DNA from: Nostoc paludosum FACHB-159
GTDB lineage: Bacteria > Cyanobacteriota > Cyanobacteriia > Cyanobacteriales > Nostocaceae
Assembly: GCF_014698835.1 (NCBI RefSeq)
Contig: NZ_JACJTU010000057.1
Span: 1 to 42,847 of the forward strand
Length of the DNA: 42,847 bases
Direction: 5' to 3'
In this document: piece after piece, positions 31,230-38,820 of the stretch
How positions within the stretch are numbered: the stretch's first letter is position 1
How the letters are laid out: the number at the start of each line of letters is the position of its first letter
Made by a program: the position numbers and the translations under genes
The notes under the pieces: model-generated
The model's database searches: none
Told to the model about the DNA's origin: nothing
The model's input: only the letters and a program-made list of their open reading frames with translations

Positions 31230-31430
31230 ATTTTTGGCGCTTGGTTCTCTTAAGAGAATGATGGTTCTAAACCCCTTGTCGATAGCATTTGAGATGTGCT
31301 TACTTTGCTAGATAAAGGTAATACAAAAGCCATCGCACTCGTCCTTGTTGGCTACTAGGTGCGTTGCATCGTGCTTTCGAGTGCTTATGCCTTCCTCTGT
31401 GTCCTTCGATCCCAGCAACTAGCCAAAAAT
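31230..31430. ncRNA. Candidate structured RNA (6S-like size and closing stem)
   Basis: ATTTTTGGC (31230-31238) is the exact complement of GCCAAAAAT (31422-31430) and would close a 201-nt RNA. Just inside, GCTTGG can pair with CCCAGC except one position. A hairpin GCACTCG (31336-31342)/CGAGTGC (31379-31385) is extended by AAG-C-CAT and ATG-C-CTT. A 14-bp palindrome TTCTCTTAAGAGAA lies at 31244-31257. Overall length and closing stem are like 6S RNA, but I cannot match conserved 6S bases. A TTGACA (minus strand, 31440-31445) would fit a promoter for the minus orientation; TATATC near 31218 would fit the plus orientation. Confidence 0.35.
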
Positions 31431-31537
31431 AGCGATCGCTGTCAAGTTGATAAAGCAGATAAGCACAAATATCATGTTATATATGCAAAATTACAATAAA
31501 AATTACGCTAGTAAATCAGGATTTTTAAGTCAAACTT

Positions 31538-31774
31538 ATGGAGCCAAGCCACCGACCACTGCACTACAACGCTGAGCAAGAGTTTGAAGAAGCCCTCGAA
31601 CAATTGGAGGATATCTTACAAGAAAATCCTAGTGAGGATGAAGATACAGCAAAATTGCATACTGAGAGTGCTAATGAACTCGAACTCGCTAATGATTCGA
31701 CAGATATTGATTTAGCGGCTTTTGAAGACGCTGTTGCCGATATTGAACAATATTTGGAGCAAAAAACGAAATAA
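31538..31774 (+). CDS. Small acidic protein, unknown
   Basis: The 78-residue protein is extremely acidic (many Glu and Asp, few basic residues). It has a helical pattern at both ends: QEFEEALEQLEDILQENPSED and DLAAFEDAVADIEQYLEQK. These could form a helical hairpin or coiled coil. No cysteine, signal peptide or membrane segment is seen. It ends 65 bp before the convergent RNA methyltransferase gene, with heptamer repeats between. I assign no function. The ATG at 31538 follows AAACTT, without a good ribosome binding site. Confidence 0.6.
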   Translation: MEPSHRPLHYNAEQEFEEALEQLEDILQENPSEDEDTAKLHTESANELELANDSTDIDLAAFEDAVADIEQYLEQKTK

Positions 31775-31776
31775 AA

Positions 31777-31841
31777 GTTAGGAGTTAGGAGTTAGGAATT
31801 AGGAGTTAGGAGTTAAAATTCATAACTCATAACTCCTAACT
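31777..31841. terminator. GTTAGGA heptamer array forming a hairpin between convergent genes
   Basis: Tandem GTTAGGA/ATTAGGA units (31777-31811) merge into a perfect 12-bp stem, AGTTAGGAGTTA (31804-31815) with TAACTCCTAACT (31830-31841). It lies between the acidic-protein gene and the RNA methyltransferase and overlaps the latter's stop, so it may terminate both. Confidence 0.7.
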
Positions 31842-32619
31842 ATTGACTCATCTGCCGCTGAGCTTCGTACAACATTAAAGCAGCTGCGATCGCTACATTC
31901 AAAGACTCTACCCCAGGACTTAGAGGAATTCTTACTTGCTTGTCTGCCATTGCTGCTAAATCTGCTGACAAACCAGCACCTTCGTTTCCCAGTAATATCA
32001 AACTCGGTTTTCGCCAGTCCACTTGCCAATAAGTTAAGCTTGCATTCGGCAATGTTGCTATTACCTGCATTCCTGCTTGCTGACTTTGTTGGACTGTGGC
32101 TTTTAAATCTTCGGTTACTGCGGTTGCTAGGCGAAACCATTGCCCCGCTGAAGCACGTAGAACTTTGGGGTTGTCTAAATCTACGCTATCTCCACTTAGC
32201 CACAACCCCGACGCCCCAGCCGCTGCGGCAGTACGAATCATCGTACCCAGGTTACCGGGATCTTGTACTGTTTCTAAAGCTAGGACTAAACCAGTAAATG
32301 GTACTTGAGTTTGACCATCGCTGCGTTTTGCTGTTGCTACTACACCATCTGGTTGGACTGTTGTGGCGATCGCATCTAAAACTTCTTTACTCACAATTTC
32401 GGCGCGATCGCATCGCCTACAAGCTTCCTCCCACAATGACGGGTGGGTTGCTTGCCAATCTGGGGTACAACACACTGTCTCTAATGGATAATTCACCGCA
32501 CAAGCTTCCTCTAACAGGTGCGTTCCTTCCAGCAAAAATAACTCCTGCTTGTGCCGTTCTTTGGTAGAGTGTAACTTGCGGATTTGCTTGACTAGAGGAT
32601 TTTGTAAGCTGGTCAACAT
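31840..32619 (-). CDS. SpoU/TrmH-family RNA 2'-O-methyltransferase
   Basis: The 259-residue protein matches the SPOUT class that methylates 2'-hydroxyls of rRNA or tRNA. All three knot motifs are seen: QDPGNLGTMIRT (119-130, catalytic Asn/Arg), LLGNEGAGLS (209-218) and IPLSPGVESLNVAIAAAL (231-248). The N-terminal substrate-binding domain (LVKQIRKLHSTKERHKQELF with the strand FLLEG) resembles RlmB-type enzymes. The target nucleotide is unknown. Upstream (32643-32723) lies a 17-bp-stem inverted repeat that separates it from the tRNA-Leu gene on the same strand. Confidence 0.92.
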   Translation of the reverse strand: MLTSLQNPLVKQIRKLHSTKERHKQELFLLEGTHLLEEACAVNYPLETVCCTPDWQATHPSLWEEACRRCDRAEIVSKEVLDAIATTVQPDGVVATAKRSDGQTQVPFTGLVLALETVQDPGNLGTMIRTAAAAGASGLWLSGDSVDLDNPKVLRASAGQWFRLATAVTEDLKATVQQSQQAGMQVIATLPNASLTYWQVDWRKPSLILLGNEGAGLSADLAAMADKQVRIPLSPGVESLNVAIAAALMLYEAQRQMSQ

Positions 32620-32642
32620 CGAAAACTTAGGAGTGATAACTA

Positions 32643-32723
32643 AAGTTAGGAGTTAGGAGCGATAAGTTAGGAGTTAAAACAAACTAAATAAACTCCTAAC
32701 TCTCAACTCCTAACTCCTAACTT
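32643..32723. terminator. Heptamer-built 17-bp inverted repeat after tRNA-Leu
   Basis: AAGTTAGGAGTTAGGAG (32643-32659) and CTCCTAACTCCTAACTT (32707-32723) are perfect complements. In the minus direction it starts 7 bp after the tRNA 3' end and could terminate or process the tRNA transcript. Confidence 0.6.
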
Positions 32724-32729
32724 AAAATA

Positions 32730-32811
32730 TGCGGAACCCGGGACTTGAACCCGGAAGCCTTGCGGCACTAGAACCTGAATCTAGCGCGTCTGCCAATTCC
32801 GCCAGTTCCGC
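32730..32811 (-). tRNA. tRNA-Leu (anticodon CAG)
   Basis: On the minus strand the gene begins GCGGAACTGGCGGAATTGGC and ends with the acceptor GTTCCGC plus discriminator A. The anticodon arm CTAGA-TTCAGGT-TCTAG gives anticodon CAG, reading CUG. The T arm CCGGGTTCAAGTCCCGG is standard, and a long variable arm (class II, GCCGCAAGGC) is present, as for leucine tRNAs. The 3' CCA is not encoded (TAT follows). Confidence 0.97.
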
Positions 32812-32966
32812 TGGCAATTATCTTTATTCACAATTTCTCATTGTTACGTATTTTGTTACCTTTGTCAAGCGTAAAAAGGCAAAAGTTAAAAGGCAAAAGA
32901 AAGAATAATTGAATATTTCTTTTTACTTTTATCTTTTTATAGCAGTTGCCAATAAAACTCTGATAC

Positions 32967-33090
32967 AAAGAGACTTTTAAGTCTATTGCCCATTGCCTAT
33001 TGCCTATACTTCGACTTACCTCGACTTCTCTGCGAGACGCTACGCGAACGCTCGGCACAAGTCGCTCAGTACAAGTTGCCTGTTCCCTGC
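32967..33090. repeat. Repeat block with nested element
   Basis: AGACTTTTAAGTCTATTGCC and following ATTGCCT units are interrupted by a 69-bp element (33008-33076) that begins ACTTCGACTT and ends AGTACAAGT, after which TGCCTGTTCCCTGC continues. At 36731-36772 (inverted) the same flanks occur without the element. Confidence 0.7.
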
Positions 33091-33097
33091 TATATTT

Positions 33098-33817
33098 TTA
33101 AGGCACTAACCCTGCACGCAAAGCACGCACAGCGGCTTGTGTACGGTCAGCAACACAGAGTTTATTGAGAATACCTCGAACATGAGTTTTAACAGTGCCA
33201 ACTGTGAGATAGAGTCTTTTGGCGATTTCTGCATTGTCACAGCCAGCGACAATCAACTCTAAAACATCCATTTCCCGTTGAGTTAAAGGATAGGTGACGA
33301 TAGTTTTTTCGATATCTGGGTCAATGCCTTCAATCAACACTCTTTTTGTGGCCGATCCTCTGCTGCCATCGGGGAAATCTTGACGTATTTGCTGGAGTAC
33401 AAGGTCTGCGATCGTTGGATCGATCCATGAGCTACCTGCATGGGTTGTTCGCACAGCCTCGATTAGTCTCTCACTTTCGATATCCTTCATGCAATAGGAA
33501 TCAGCGCCCGCTGCAAATGCAGCTAAGACTGCCTGCTCGCTATTCTGCATTGTTAAAATCAGCAGCTTTGTTGTATAATCTTCAGTCTCTCCTTGATATT
33601 GCCTAATTTTCCGTGTTAGCTCGATACCATCCATATCAGGCAAACCAATGTCAATAGTAGCAACATCAGGCTTGAGAGTTTTCACAAGCTCGATTCCGTC
33701 TGCGGCATTAGCGGCTTCACCGACAATGTTTACTTCTGGCTGAGTTTGTAAGGCAGCCCGCAAACCAATTCTTGTAAGGTTATGATCTTCAATCACGAGG
33801 ATCTTGATTTCATCCAT
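33098..33817 (-). CDS. NarL/FixJ-family response regulator
   Basis: The 239-residue protein has a receiver domain (about 3-125) with acidic pair EDH near residue 10, phosphoacceptor Asp56 in DVATIDIGLPDMDG, the conserved Thr/Met region LLILTMQNS and Lys in YCMKDIES. A LuxR-type helix-turn-helix (about 177-237; LTQREMDVLELIVAGCDNAE, then VGTVKTHVRGILNKL) follows. It acts as a phosphorylation-controlled transcription regulator. No histidine kinase gene is directly adjacent on the same strand, although a REC-kinase gene starts 593 bp away in the other direction. The 15-mer CTAAAGTACACATTA lies 27 bp upstream and recurs upstream of the cysteine-motif gene (23205). Confidence 0.94.
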   Translation of the reverse strand: MDEIKILVIEDHNLTRIGLRAALQTQPEVNIVGEAANAADGIELVKTLKPDVATIDIGLPDMDGIELTRKIRQYQGETEDYTTKLLILTMQNSEQAVLAAFAAGADSYCMKDIESERLIEAVRTTHAGSSWIDPTIADLVLQQIRQDFPDGSRGSATKRVLIEGIDPDIEKTIVTYPLTQREMDVLELIVAGCDNAEIAKRLYLTVGTVKTHVRGILNKLCVADRTQAAVRALRAGLVP

Positions 33818-34410
33818 AGTTGCTTAAGTTTACTGTTATCTATCTAAAGTACACATTAAAATAATCCTGTTCTCAAATTCAGGATTTTATACAAAAAGCA
33901 ATATGTTTGCTATTGTTACCATGAGTGCATCTACCATTAGACATTAAATAACCTTATATTGTAAGTTTTTCAAGAGGCAAGAGTTTCATCTGAATAATAC
34001 AATTCAATCAAAAAACTAATTTTATACGTTATTGCCAAGATATATGTTTTATACGCTACAACTGATTATCAAAATTTGATAGCAACTAGGAATCGTTGAA
34101 TGTTCAATCACTTCCCCTTGCTGTAGCACGGATGATGCAGATAAAATTAATCACTAAGCTACTTCACCGTCACACTCTACTCAGAGATTATGGATAATCA
34201 GTTAGGCAGACAATATGCTGATAAATAAGTTATATTTAGCACTATTATTACTGAGGTAAACAGAAAAAACACTATAATTCCTGAAAAAAGATGCCCCAAA
34301 TTCAGGAAACTTGAAAGGAAAATGTGAAATTTTAATCATCTCAACGCTATTGGAGTAAGCTATTACTAGATTTGCGAGGGATAGCCAAGCACTTCTTTTT
34401 TTATTTAGCC
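33818..34410. other. Divergent intergenic region
   Basis: This is a 593-bp AT-rich region between the response regulator and the REC-kinase gene. The shared 15-mer CTAAAGTACACATTA is at 33844-33858. No gene or clear terminator is seen. Confidence 0.5.
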
Positions 34411-35505
34411 ATGTCTTTAACTAAAACTGTTAAAAAAGATAAAATTCTCGTTGTCGATGACATTTTTGACAATTTACTGATCTTAGAAGCAGTCCTACAA
34501 GATAAGGACTATGAACTTAGCTTGGTGGAAGATAGTAAAATTGCTCTAAATATGGTTGAGCAGTCACCGCCAGATTTAATTCTGCTAGATGTGATGATGC
34601 CAGGGATAGATGGGTATGAATTCACTCGACGTATCCGACAAAATCAAGCGTTGCCATTTATCCCAATTTTGTTGATTACAGCTCATTATGAATCCAGCGT
34701 TGTGCAAGGACTTGATGCTGGTGCAGATGACTTTATTCGTAAACCATTCGATCCAGATGAACTACATGCACGAGTGCGATCGCTCCTGCGCCTCAAGCAT
34801 AGCATTGACGAACGAGACCAAATGGCTAATTTGCGGGCAGATTTTGTCTCGCGTTTTACCCACGATTTACGCATACCGCTAGTAGCCTCTAACCGGATTT
34901 TAAAATTATTGCTCGAAGGTAGGTTTTGCGACGTTTCGCCACAATTACAAGAAATAATTAATACCATGATTGGCAGTAACCAAGACTTGCTAGAAATGGT
35001 AAATACGTTGTTAGAAGTTTATCGCCATGAAGCAGGCTGTAAAACATTAAAAATTGCTCCTTGTAATATTCAGGAATTAGTTAGTGAAGTTGCCCAAGAA
35101 TTAACTCCTTTAGCTGAAGAAAAAGGATTAGCTGTCAACATTGATAGAGGAGAAAGTATAAGTACAGTGATGGGCGATCGCGTAGAACTGCGGCGAGTTT
35201 TAACAAACATCATCGGTAACGCCATCAAATTTACAGACAAAGGTTCTGTAAATATTCACTGCGATGTTAATCTGCCAGAGGTAATTATTAGTATCCAAGA
35301 TACAGGGCCAGGAATTTCTAAACAAGACCAAGCAATATTATTCGAGCGATTTCGCCAAGGTAAACACCAACGTTCTGGTAGTGGTTTAGGATTATATTTA
35401 TCTCGCTGCATTATCGAAGCACATCAAGGCACAATTGATGTAATATCTGAGCCAGGGCAAGGTAGTACATTTACAATACGTTTACCTCTGGCTGACGAAA
35501 ACTGA
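34411..35505 (+). CDS. Response regulator-histidine kinase hybrid (REC-HisKA-HATPase)
   Basis: The 364-residue cytoplasmic protein starts with a receiver domain (KILVVDDIFDNLLILEAVL; phosphoacceptor Asp in ILLDVMMPGIDGYEF, about residue 59; KPFDPDEL), followed by a histidine kinase core. FTHDLRIPLVASN carries the phospho-His near residue 149; the ATPase part has RRVLTNIIGNAIKFTDKG, IQDTGPGISKQDQ and GSGLGLYLSRCII. The REC-then-kinase order suggests that it is controlled by another kinase and passes the signal on. The frame could begin at a TTG at 34372; I prefer the ATG at 34411, where the receiver domain starts. No sensory domain or membrane segment is present. Confidence 0.93.
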   Translation: MSLTKTVKKDKILVVDDIFDNLLILEAVLQDKDYELSLVEDSKIALNMVEQSPPDLILLDVMMPGIDGYEFTRRIRQNQALPFIPILLITAHYESSVVQGLDAGADDFIRKPFDPDELHARVRSLLRLKHSIDERDQMANLRADFVSRFTHDLRIPLVASNRILKLLLEGRFCDVSPQLQEIINTMIGSNQDLLEMVNTLLEVYRHEAGCKTLKIAPCNIQELVSEVAQELTPLAEEKGLAVNIDRGESISTVMGDRVELRRVLTNIIGNAIKFTDKGSVNIHCDVNLPEVIISIQDTGPGISKQDQAILFERFRQGKHQRSGSGLGLYLSRCIIEAHQGTIDVISEPGQGSTFTIRLPLADEN

Positions 35506-35579
35506 TTTACTACCACAATTGGAATTTACCCCTAACGCAATCTTTCAACAAGCTGGGTTAATTCCCTAAAATTTCATTT

Positions 35580-35747
35580 CCTCTGATGTCGTAAGGCGCT
35601 AAAACACAATTACCTTACAGACATATATGCAAATTCTTGAACTGAGCAAACCTTTGATGCCGTAAGGCGTTGAGCACAGGATAAAAGTGGCGATCGCTTA
35701 CCAATAAACTAACCAAACCTGAGATGCGATAAGGTGTCTACCCCTCT
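35580..35747. repeat. Three spaced direct repeats, CRISPR-like spacing
   Basis: Unit 1 has CTGATGTCGTAAGGCGCTAA, unit 2 TTGATGCCGTAAGGCGTTGA and unit 3 GAGATGCGATAAGGTGTCTA. The GATG cores are at 35585, 35656 and 35723, 71 and 67 bp apart, with unrelated AT-rich sequence between. Units 1 and 2 differ at a few sites and unit 3 at more. GCC-GTAA-GGC could form a short hairpin. No cas gene is in the window. Confidence 0.5.
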
Positions 35748-35798
35748 CAAAATATAGAGGTAAATTCATTGTCTGAGCAAAGTATTATCAAAAAAAAT

Positions 35799-35827
35799 AG
35801 TGTTCATTGGCAAAACCGACGAACACT
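35799..35827 (-). terminator. Terminator of the Psb35-like gene
   Basis: On the minus strand AGTGTTCG...GAACACT form a stem of 7 bp plus an inner GG/CC pair, followed by ATTTTTTTT. It starts 42 bp after the stop of the minus-strand gene. Confidence 0.75.
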
Positions 35828-35868
35828 AAAAAACACTTAGACTTAGGAGGAGGTAGGCAATAATTTGA

Positions 35869-36078
35869 TTATTTATCTACTTCTGGAACAATATCAGGAC
35901 GCTCTTTATCTTCCCAACCTACAGGACGTTTTGAATTGTACCAAGCAATAGATCCTATACTTACAGCAGCAATAAAGCCGACTACAAATAATCCAGTCAG
36001 TACAGCAGAGTAACTAGAACTAGCTTCTGATGCAACAGATATGTCTGTTAAAAGATAAGTAAATAATAGATTAATCAT
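35869..36078 (-). CDS. Small single-span membrane protein, possibly Psb35-like
   Basis: The 69-residue protein has a short N-terminal hydrophobic part, a central membrane segment (AVLTGLFVVGFIAAVSIGSIAW, about 25-46) and a conserved-looking charged tail, YNSKRPVGWEDKERPDIVPE. The tail is reminiscent of the cyanobacterial photosystem II assembly factor Psb35 (Ssl2148 type), which sits with CP47 and high-light-inducible proteins. I recall this similarity from general features only, so the assignment is tentative. AAAGGTG precedes the ATG. The neighbours (CsbD, GlsB/YeaQ) suggest stress-linked expression. Confidence 0.75.
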   Translation of the reverse strand: MINLLFTYLLTDISVASEASSSYSAVLTGLFVVGFIAAVSIGSIAWYNSKRPVGWEDKERPDIVPEVDK

Positions 36079-36298
36079 GAGTTAGCACCTTTGGGCAAAA
36101 ATTCAGGGATGGCTTAAAAAATTATTTTGGCAGTCGTATTATCAAAATCTGGTTTTGAGTTTTCGATTTTTTAGTTGGCTCAGTTGCAAGCCACTGCATT
36201 ACAACTGAGTTCAACACAGATACAGAAAAACTAGAACTAAGCAGAAAATTTAGTAAATTATGATTTTACTTTAACTTTCTGCAAAGATAAACTTAAGT

Positions 36299-36481
36299 TT
36301 ATTCTACAGCTTTCTTAACTTCATCTTTGACATTTTCAACTGTATGACGAACTTGTGATTCTGCTTGCTTAGCTTGACCTTGAGCTTTATCATCAGGGTT
36401 GCCGGTGATATCGCCAATTACTTCTTGAGCTTTACCTTCAATGTTTTTAGCAACAGCTTTTGCTCTATCTTCGAGACTCAT
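36299..36481 (-). CDS. CsbD-family stress protein
   Basis: The 60-residue protein has the CsbD hallmark: an alternating Ala/Lys/Gly helix, NIEGKAQEVIGDITGNPDDK, then AQGQAKQAESQVRHTVENVK. CsbD proteins are small, highly soluble and induced by general stress in many bacteria; the mechanism is not known. An AGGAG ribosome binding site lies before the ATG. It lies 220 bp upstream of the Psb35-like gene on the same strand and close to other stress-type genes, so common regulation is plausible. Confidence 0.92.
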   Translation of the reverse strand: MSLEDRAKAVAKNIEGKAQEVIGDITGNPDDKAQGQAKQAESQVRHTVENVKDEVKKAVE

Positions 36482-37295
36482 AATTTACTCCTAAAATTCA
36501 CTAACTATTTATTCGTTTTTGCTTCCCAAACTTGGGCTGCAATGTTTATAGAATAGTTTTTCTAAAAAAGAAATACTTCTATCTCTAGATGTTTTTATTC
36601 AAAATATTTTTATCCGTTCTGTAGACTTATTTAAAAGTTGAGTTCATCTGAAGAAAATTAAAGTAATACCCGAAAGATAGAAAAGAATGCTTCTATTACT
36701 CTATCTAAAGATGAAATTATAGGACTTTATCGCAGGGAACAGGCAATAGGCAATAGGCTTAAAAGTCTGTTGATGTCAAATTACGATCGCTTTATGTCTT
36801 CAACCATGCTTGAACTGCTATAAATTCTGGATTCGCTTTATGCTGTTAAAAGCCAATAACTAAGGTTCAATGTTGGGTTACCCTGTTTTCAGGCTGATTT
36901 TTCACTGTTATCAACAAAATTTGTCTTGTGCTTTTTGAGGAGCTTTGAATTATCTCTACTCCCTAGCGTAGTAATTACCGAAGCAGACCGCAGGGTTAGG
37001 TTTGGCGTTAACCTTTGCAAATGATGTAAAAAGTCATGTCTTAACCTGTTGTGTGTGCGTCTAGGTTTCTCAATCTAACCTGAGGAGCTAGTTTTTCACA
37101 AATGAGTAAGGACGCCTTTATTCACTAACAACTAGATACCCGACTTCTTAGATAAGTCGGGTATGTGAGCCTTGGGAACATCAAATAATGTCTGAAGATT
37201 TTTCATATTAGTTCTCCAGATAGAGCGGTAATTTATCAGAAAAAATTTAATATGAAATTGTCAAAAAAAACAACATTTTCACAAGGAGAAAGATT
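36482..37295. other. 814-bp intergenic region
   Basis: No protein gene is convincing. It contains an inverted copy of the AGACTTTTAAG/ATTGCCT repeat block (36731-36772) and a TACCCGACTT-family hairpin (37136-37164). The last 40 bp hold the ribosome binding site AAGGAGAAAG of the next gene. Confidence 0.55.
37136..37164. repeat. ATACCCGACTT/AAGTCGGGTAT hairpin
   Basis: An 11-bp perfect stem with a 7-base loop, the same family as 9225, 30990 and 38511. Here it lies 132 bp upstream of a start codon and far from any gene end, so it is not acting as an ordinary terminator. Confidence 0.7.
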
Positions 37296-37574
37296 ATGGG
37301 TAATATCATTGCTTGGTTGGTTTTGGGTTTAATTGCAGGTGCTTTAGCTAAATTCTTCTATCCGGGAACCCAAGGTGGTGGTATTCTTTCCACCATTGTG
37401 TTAGGGATTCTCGGAGCGGTAGTTGGTGGTTATTTAGGTCAAGTATTGTTAGGAAGTGGTTCAGCGGCAGCGGCATCTGTAGGAGCTTTATCATTTGGAA
37501 GCATTTTATTTGCTGTTCTTGGCGCAATGCTATTGATTTTCCTTTGGGGATTACTAACTCGTAGTGCTGCTTAA
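37296..37574 (+). CDS. GlsB/YeaQ/YmgE-family stress-response membrane protein
   Basis: The 92-residue protein has three hydrophobic segments and the family motifs: N-terminal IIAWLVLGLIAGALAKFFYPG, the Gly-rich GGGILSTIVLGILGAVVGGYLG, and a final hydrophobic segment (LFAVLGAMLLIFLWGLL). Proteins of this group (transglycosylase-associated) sit in the cytoplasmic membrane and rise in stress, including osmotic and acid stress; the function is not clear. The ATG is preceded by an excellent AAGGAGAAAG site. The next gene follows on the same strand after 54 bp and may be in the same transcript. Confidence 0.93.
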   Translation: MGNIIAWLVLGLIAGALAKFFYPGTQGGGILSTIVLGILGAVVGGYLGQVLLGSGSAAAASVGALSFGSILFAVLGAMLLIFLWGLLTRSAA

Positions 37575-37628
37575 TTGTCTGAAGTTAGTTAACAATTTTG
37601 GGAATCATTTTGAGTCAAAACAGATAAA

Positions 37629-38486
37629 ATGACATTAGAAAAAGAGCGAAAATTTATCGTGATTTTCGCTAAATGTTCAGAAGCAGAATTGGCGCTTCAG
37701 GAACTACGGGCTGCAAACTTCCCAATGCACAAAGTTTCTGTAATTGCACGCAAGGCAGAAGAACAAAGTGATATTGCTGGTGTTAAGGCTCAAGAGAACA
37801 CTAGCAATATATCTGAAGAATTCAGTGGTGGCGCTTTAGGTGGTGTTAGCTGTATAACTCAGTTGGCAATTCCTGGTATGGGCCAAGTCATGCTAGCGGG
37901 AGCAGAAGCAACAGCGATCGCTACCACGATCGCAGGTGGTGCGATCGGTGTACCCCCAGGTAATTTGGCTGGCGCGTTGCTACCTTTAGGAATTCCTCAA
38001 GAACAAGCACAGGTTTATAGCGATTTAGTTTTCCAAGGTTACTATTTGGCGATCGTAACCGGTATAGAAATTGAAATCCGTTTTGCTCAGAGGATTTTTA
38101 ATCGTCATAGCATTCAATACAGGGGTATTTATCAGCCCTATTTATCACCTAAAAGTCGCTATAAACATGGAATTGGTGTTTTTTGTCAGCGTCAACATGT
38201 AGACACAGCACTTACAGAACTCCAAAAAGCTGGCTTTCCTATGAGTCAGGTTTCAGTAATTACTAAAGGTAACTATCATCCTTTAGAAGTTCCTGAAGAT
38301 TTAGCCACATATTATGAACATCAACTGAATCTTGGCAACTTTATTGTATTTCTAAATGCTACTGATATCTATATGGCAGGTGCAAGAGCTATTTTAGAGA
38401 GTCACAAGATTCAAAATTTTCGGATTTATAACCAATCCGTAGTTAATCCAATTAAAAGCGATCGCCAGGTGATTAATAACCTCTAG
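37629..38486 (+). CDS. Two-domain YflT/GSP17M-like stress protein
   Basis: The 285-residue protein carries two copies of a small ferredoxin-like domain. The first has KFIVIFAKCSEAELALQELR, then AANFPMHKVSVIARK. The second has HGIGVFCQRQHVDTALTELQ, then KAGFPMSQVSVITKG. Both show the sequence NFPM/GFPM + VSVI. Between them lies a Gly/Ala-rich region (about 66-135, for example GGALGGVSC, AGAEATAIATTIAGGAIG) that may dip into a membrane or form a glycine zipper, flanked by LPLGIPQEQAQVYSDLVFQG. The layout matches proteins called general-stress or heat-induced YflT-type. It follows the GlsB/YeaQ gene. Confidence 0.8.
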   Translation: MTLEKERKFIVIFAKCSEAELALQELRAANFPMHKVSVIARKAEEQSDIAGVKAQENTSNISEEFSGGALGGVSCITQLAIPGMGQVMLAGAEATAIATTIAGGAIGVPPGNLAGALLPLGIPQEQAQVYSDLVFQGYYLAIVTGIEIEIRFAQRIFNRHSIQYRGIYQPYLSPKSRYKHGIGVFCQRQHVDTALTELQKAGFPMSQVSVITKGNYHPLEVPEDLATYYEHQLNLGNFIVFLNATDIYMAGARAILESHKIQNFRIYNQSVVNPIKSDRQVINNL

Positions 38487-38510
38487 CTAAATGTCAAATC
38501 TAATCTATTT

Positions 38511-38543
38511 AAATCCCCGACTTTTAAAGTAAGTCGGGGATTT
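38511..38543. terminator. AAATCCCCGACTT/AAGTCGGGGATTT hairpin
   Basis: A perfect 13-bp stem 25 bp after the two-domain stress gene and 35 bp before the end of the convergent 38578 gene. It is a variant of the TACCCGACTT family and probably serves both genes. Confidence 0.75.
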
Positions 38544-38577
38544 AAACCTTGCAAAACAATAATGCCATGCTAAAATC

Positions 38578-38811
38578 CTAAGCCACAAGAGGATAGTCTT
38601 CGAGTAAGATAATATCTGTTTCAAATAGTAAAATAGTAGTTTCATAACCAATTCTGCCCATTTCTGGTTCTGCACCCATTTCCATTTCTACAAGATAAGC
38701 CCAATTTCCAGAGCTACGGCAACATTGTATTATAGTTCCTAATCCACCAATAAATTCAACCTTTTGTCCTTGACAAAATTTTGGTCTTGCTAGCTCAATA
38801 ACTGCACTCAT
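38578..38811 (-). CDS. Small conserved-type cyanobacterial protein (SH3/KOW-like)
   Basis: The 77-residue protein reads KFCQGQKVEFIGGLGTIIQC, then GNWAYLVEMEMG, then RIGYETTILLFETDI. The alternating strand pattern with GGLGTI is like a small SH3 or KOW-type beta barrel, but I cannot name its function. The ATG at 38811 is preferred over the upstream GTG at 38820, since AAGG lies 12-9 bp before it. It is on the minus strand, convergent with the two-domain stress gene. Confidence 0.72.
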   Translation of the reverse strand: MSAVIELARPKFCQGQKVEFIGGLGTIIQCCRSSGNWAYLVEMEMGAEPEMGRIGYETTILLFETDIILLEDYPLVA

Positions 38812-38820
38812 AAAAGCCAC

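Larger units (their letters stand above)
30971..31537. other. 567-bp intergenic region with terminator and structured segment
   Basis: The region holds a terminator hairpin (30990-31018) and a structured stretch from 31230 to 31430. No protein gene is seen. TTGTGTACTTCACTTTCC near 31183 resembles the leader of the tyrosine phenol-lyase-like gene. Confidence 0.5.
35506..35868. other. Intergenic region with three diverged direct repeats
   Basis: No gene is seen in 363 bp. Three related 28-bp units start near 35580, 35651 and 35718, and a minus-strand terminator hairpin lies at 35799-35827. Confidence 0.5.

Noticed and set aside
35580..35747. Functional CRISPR array
   Set aside because: Only three units, too diverged, no cas genes; kept only as a repeat observation.
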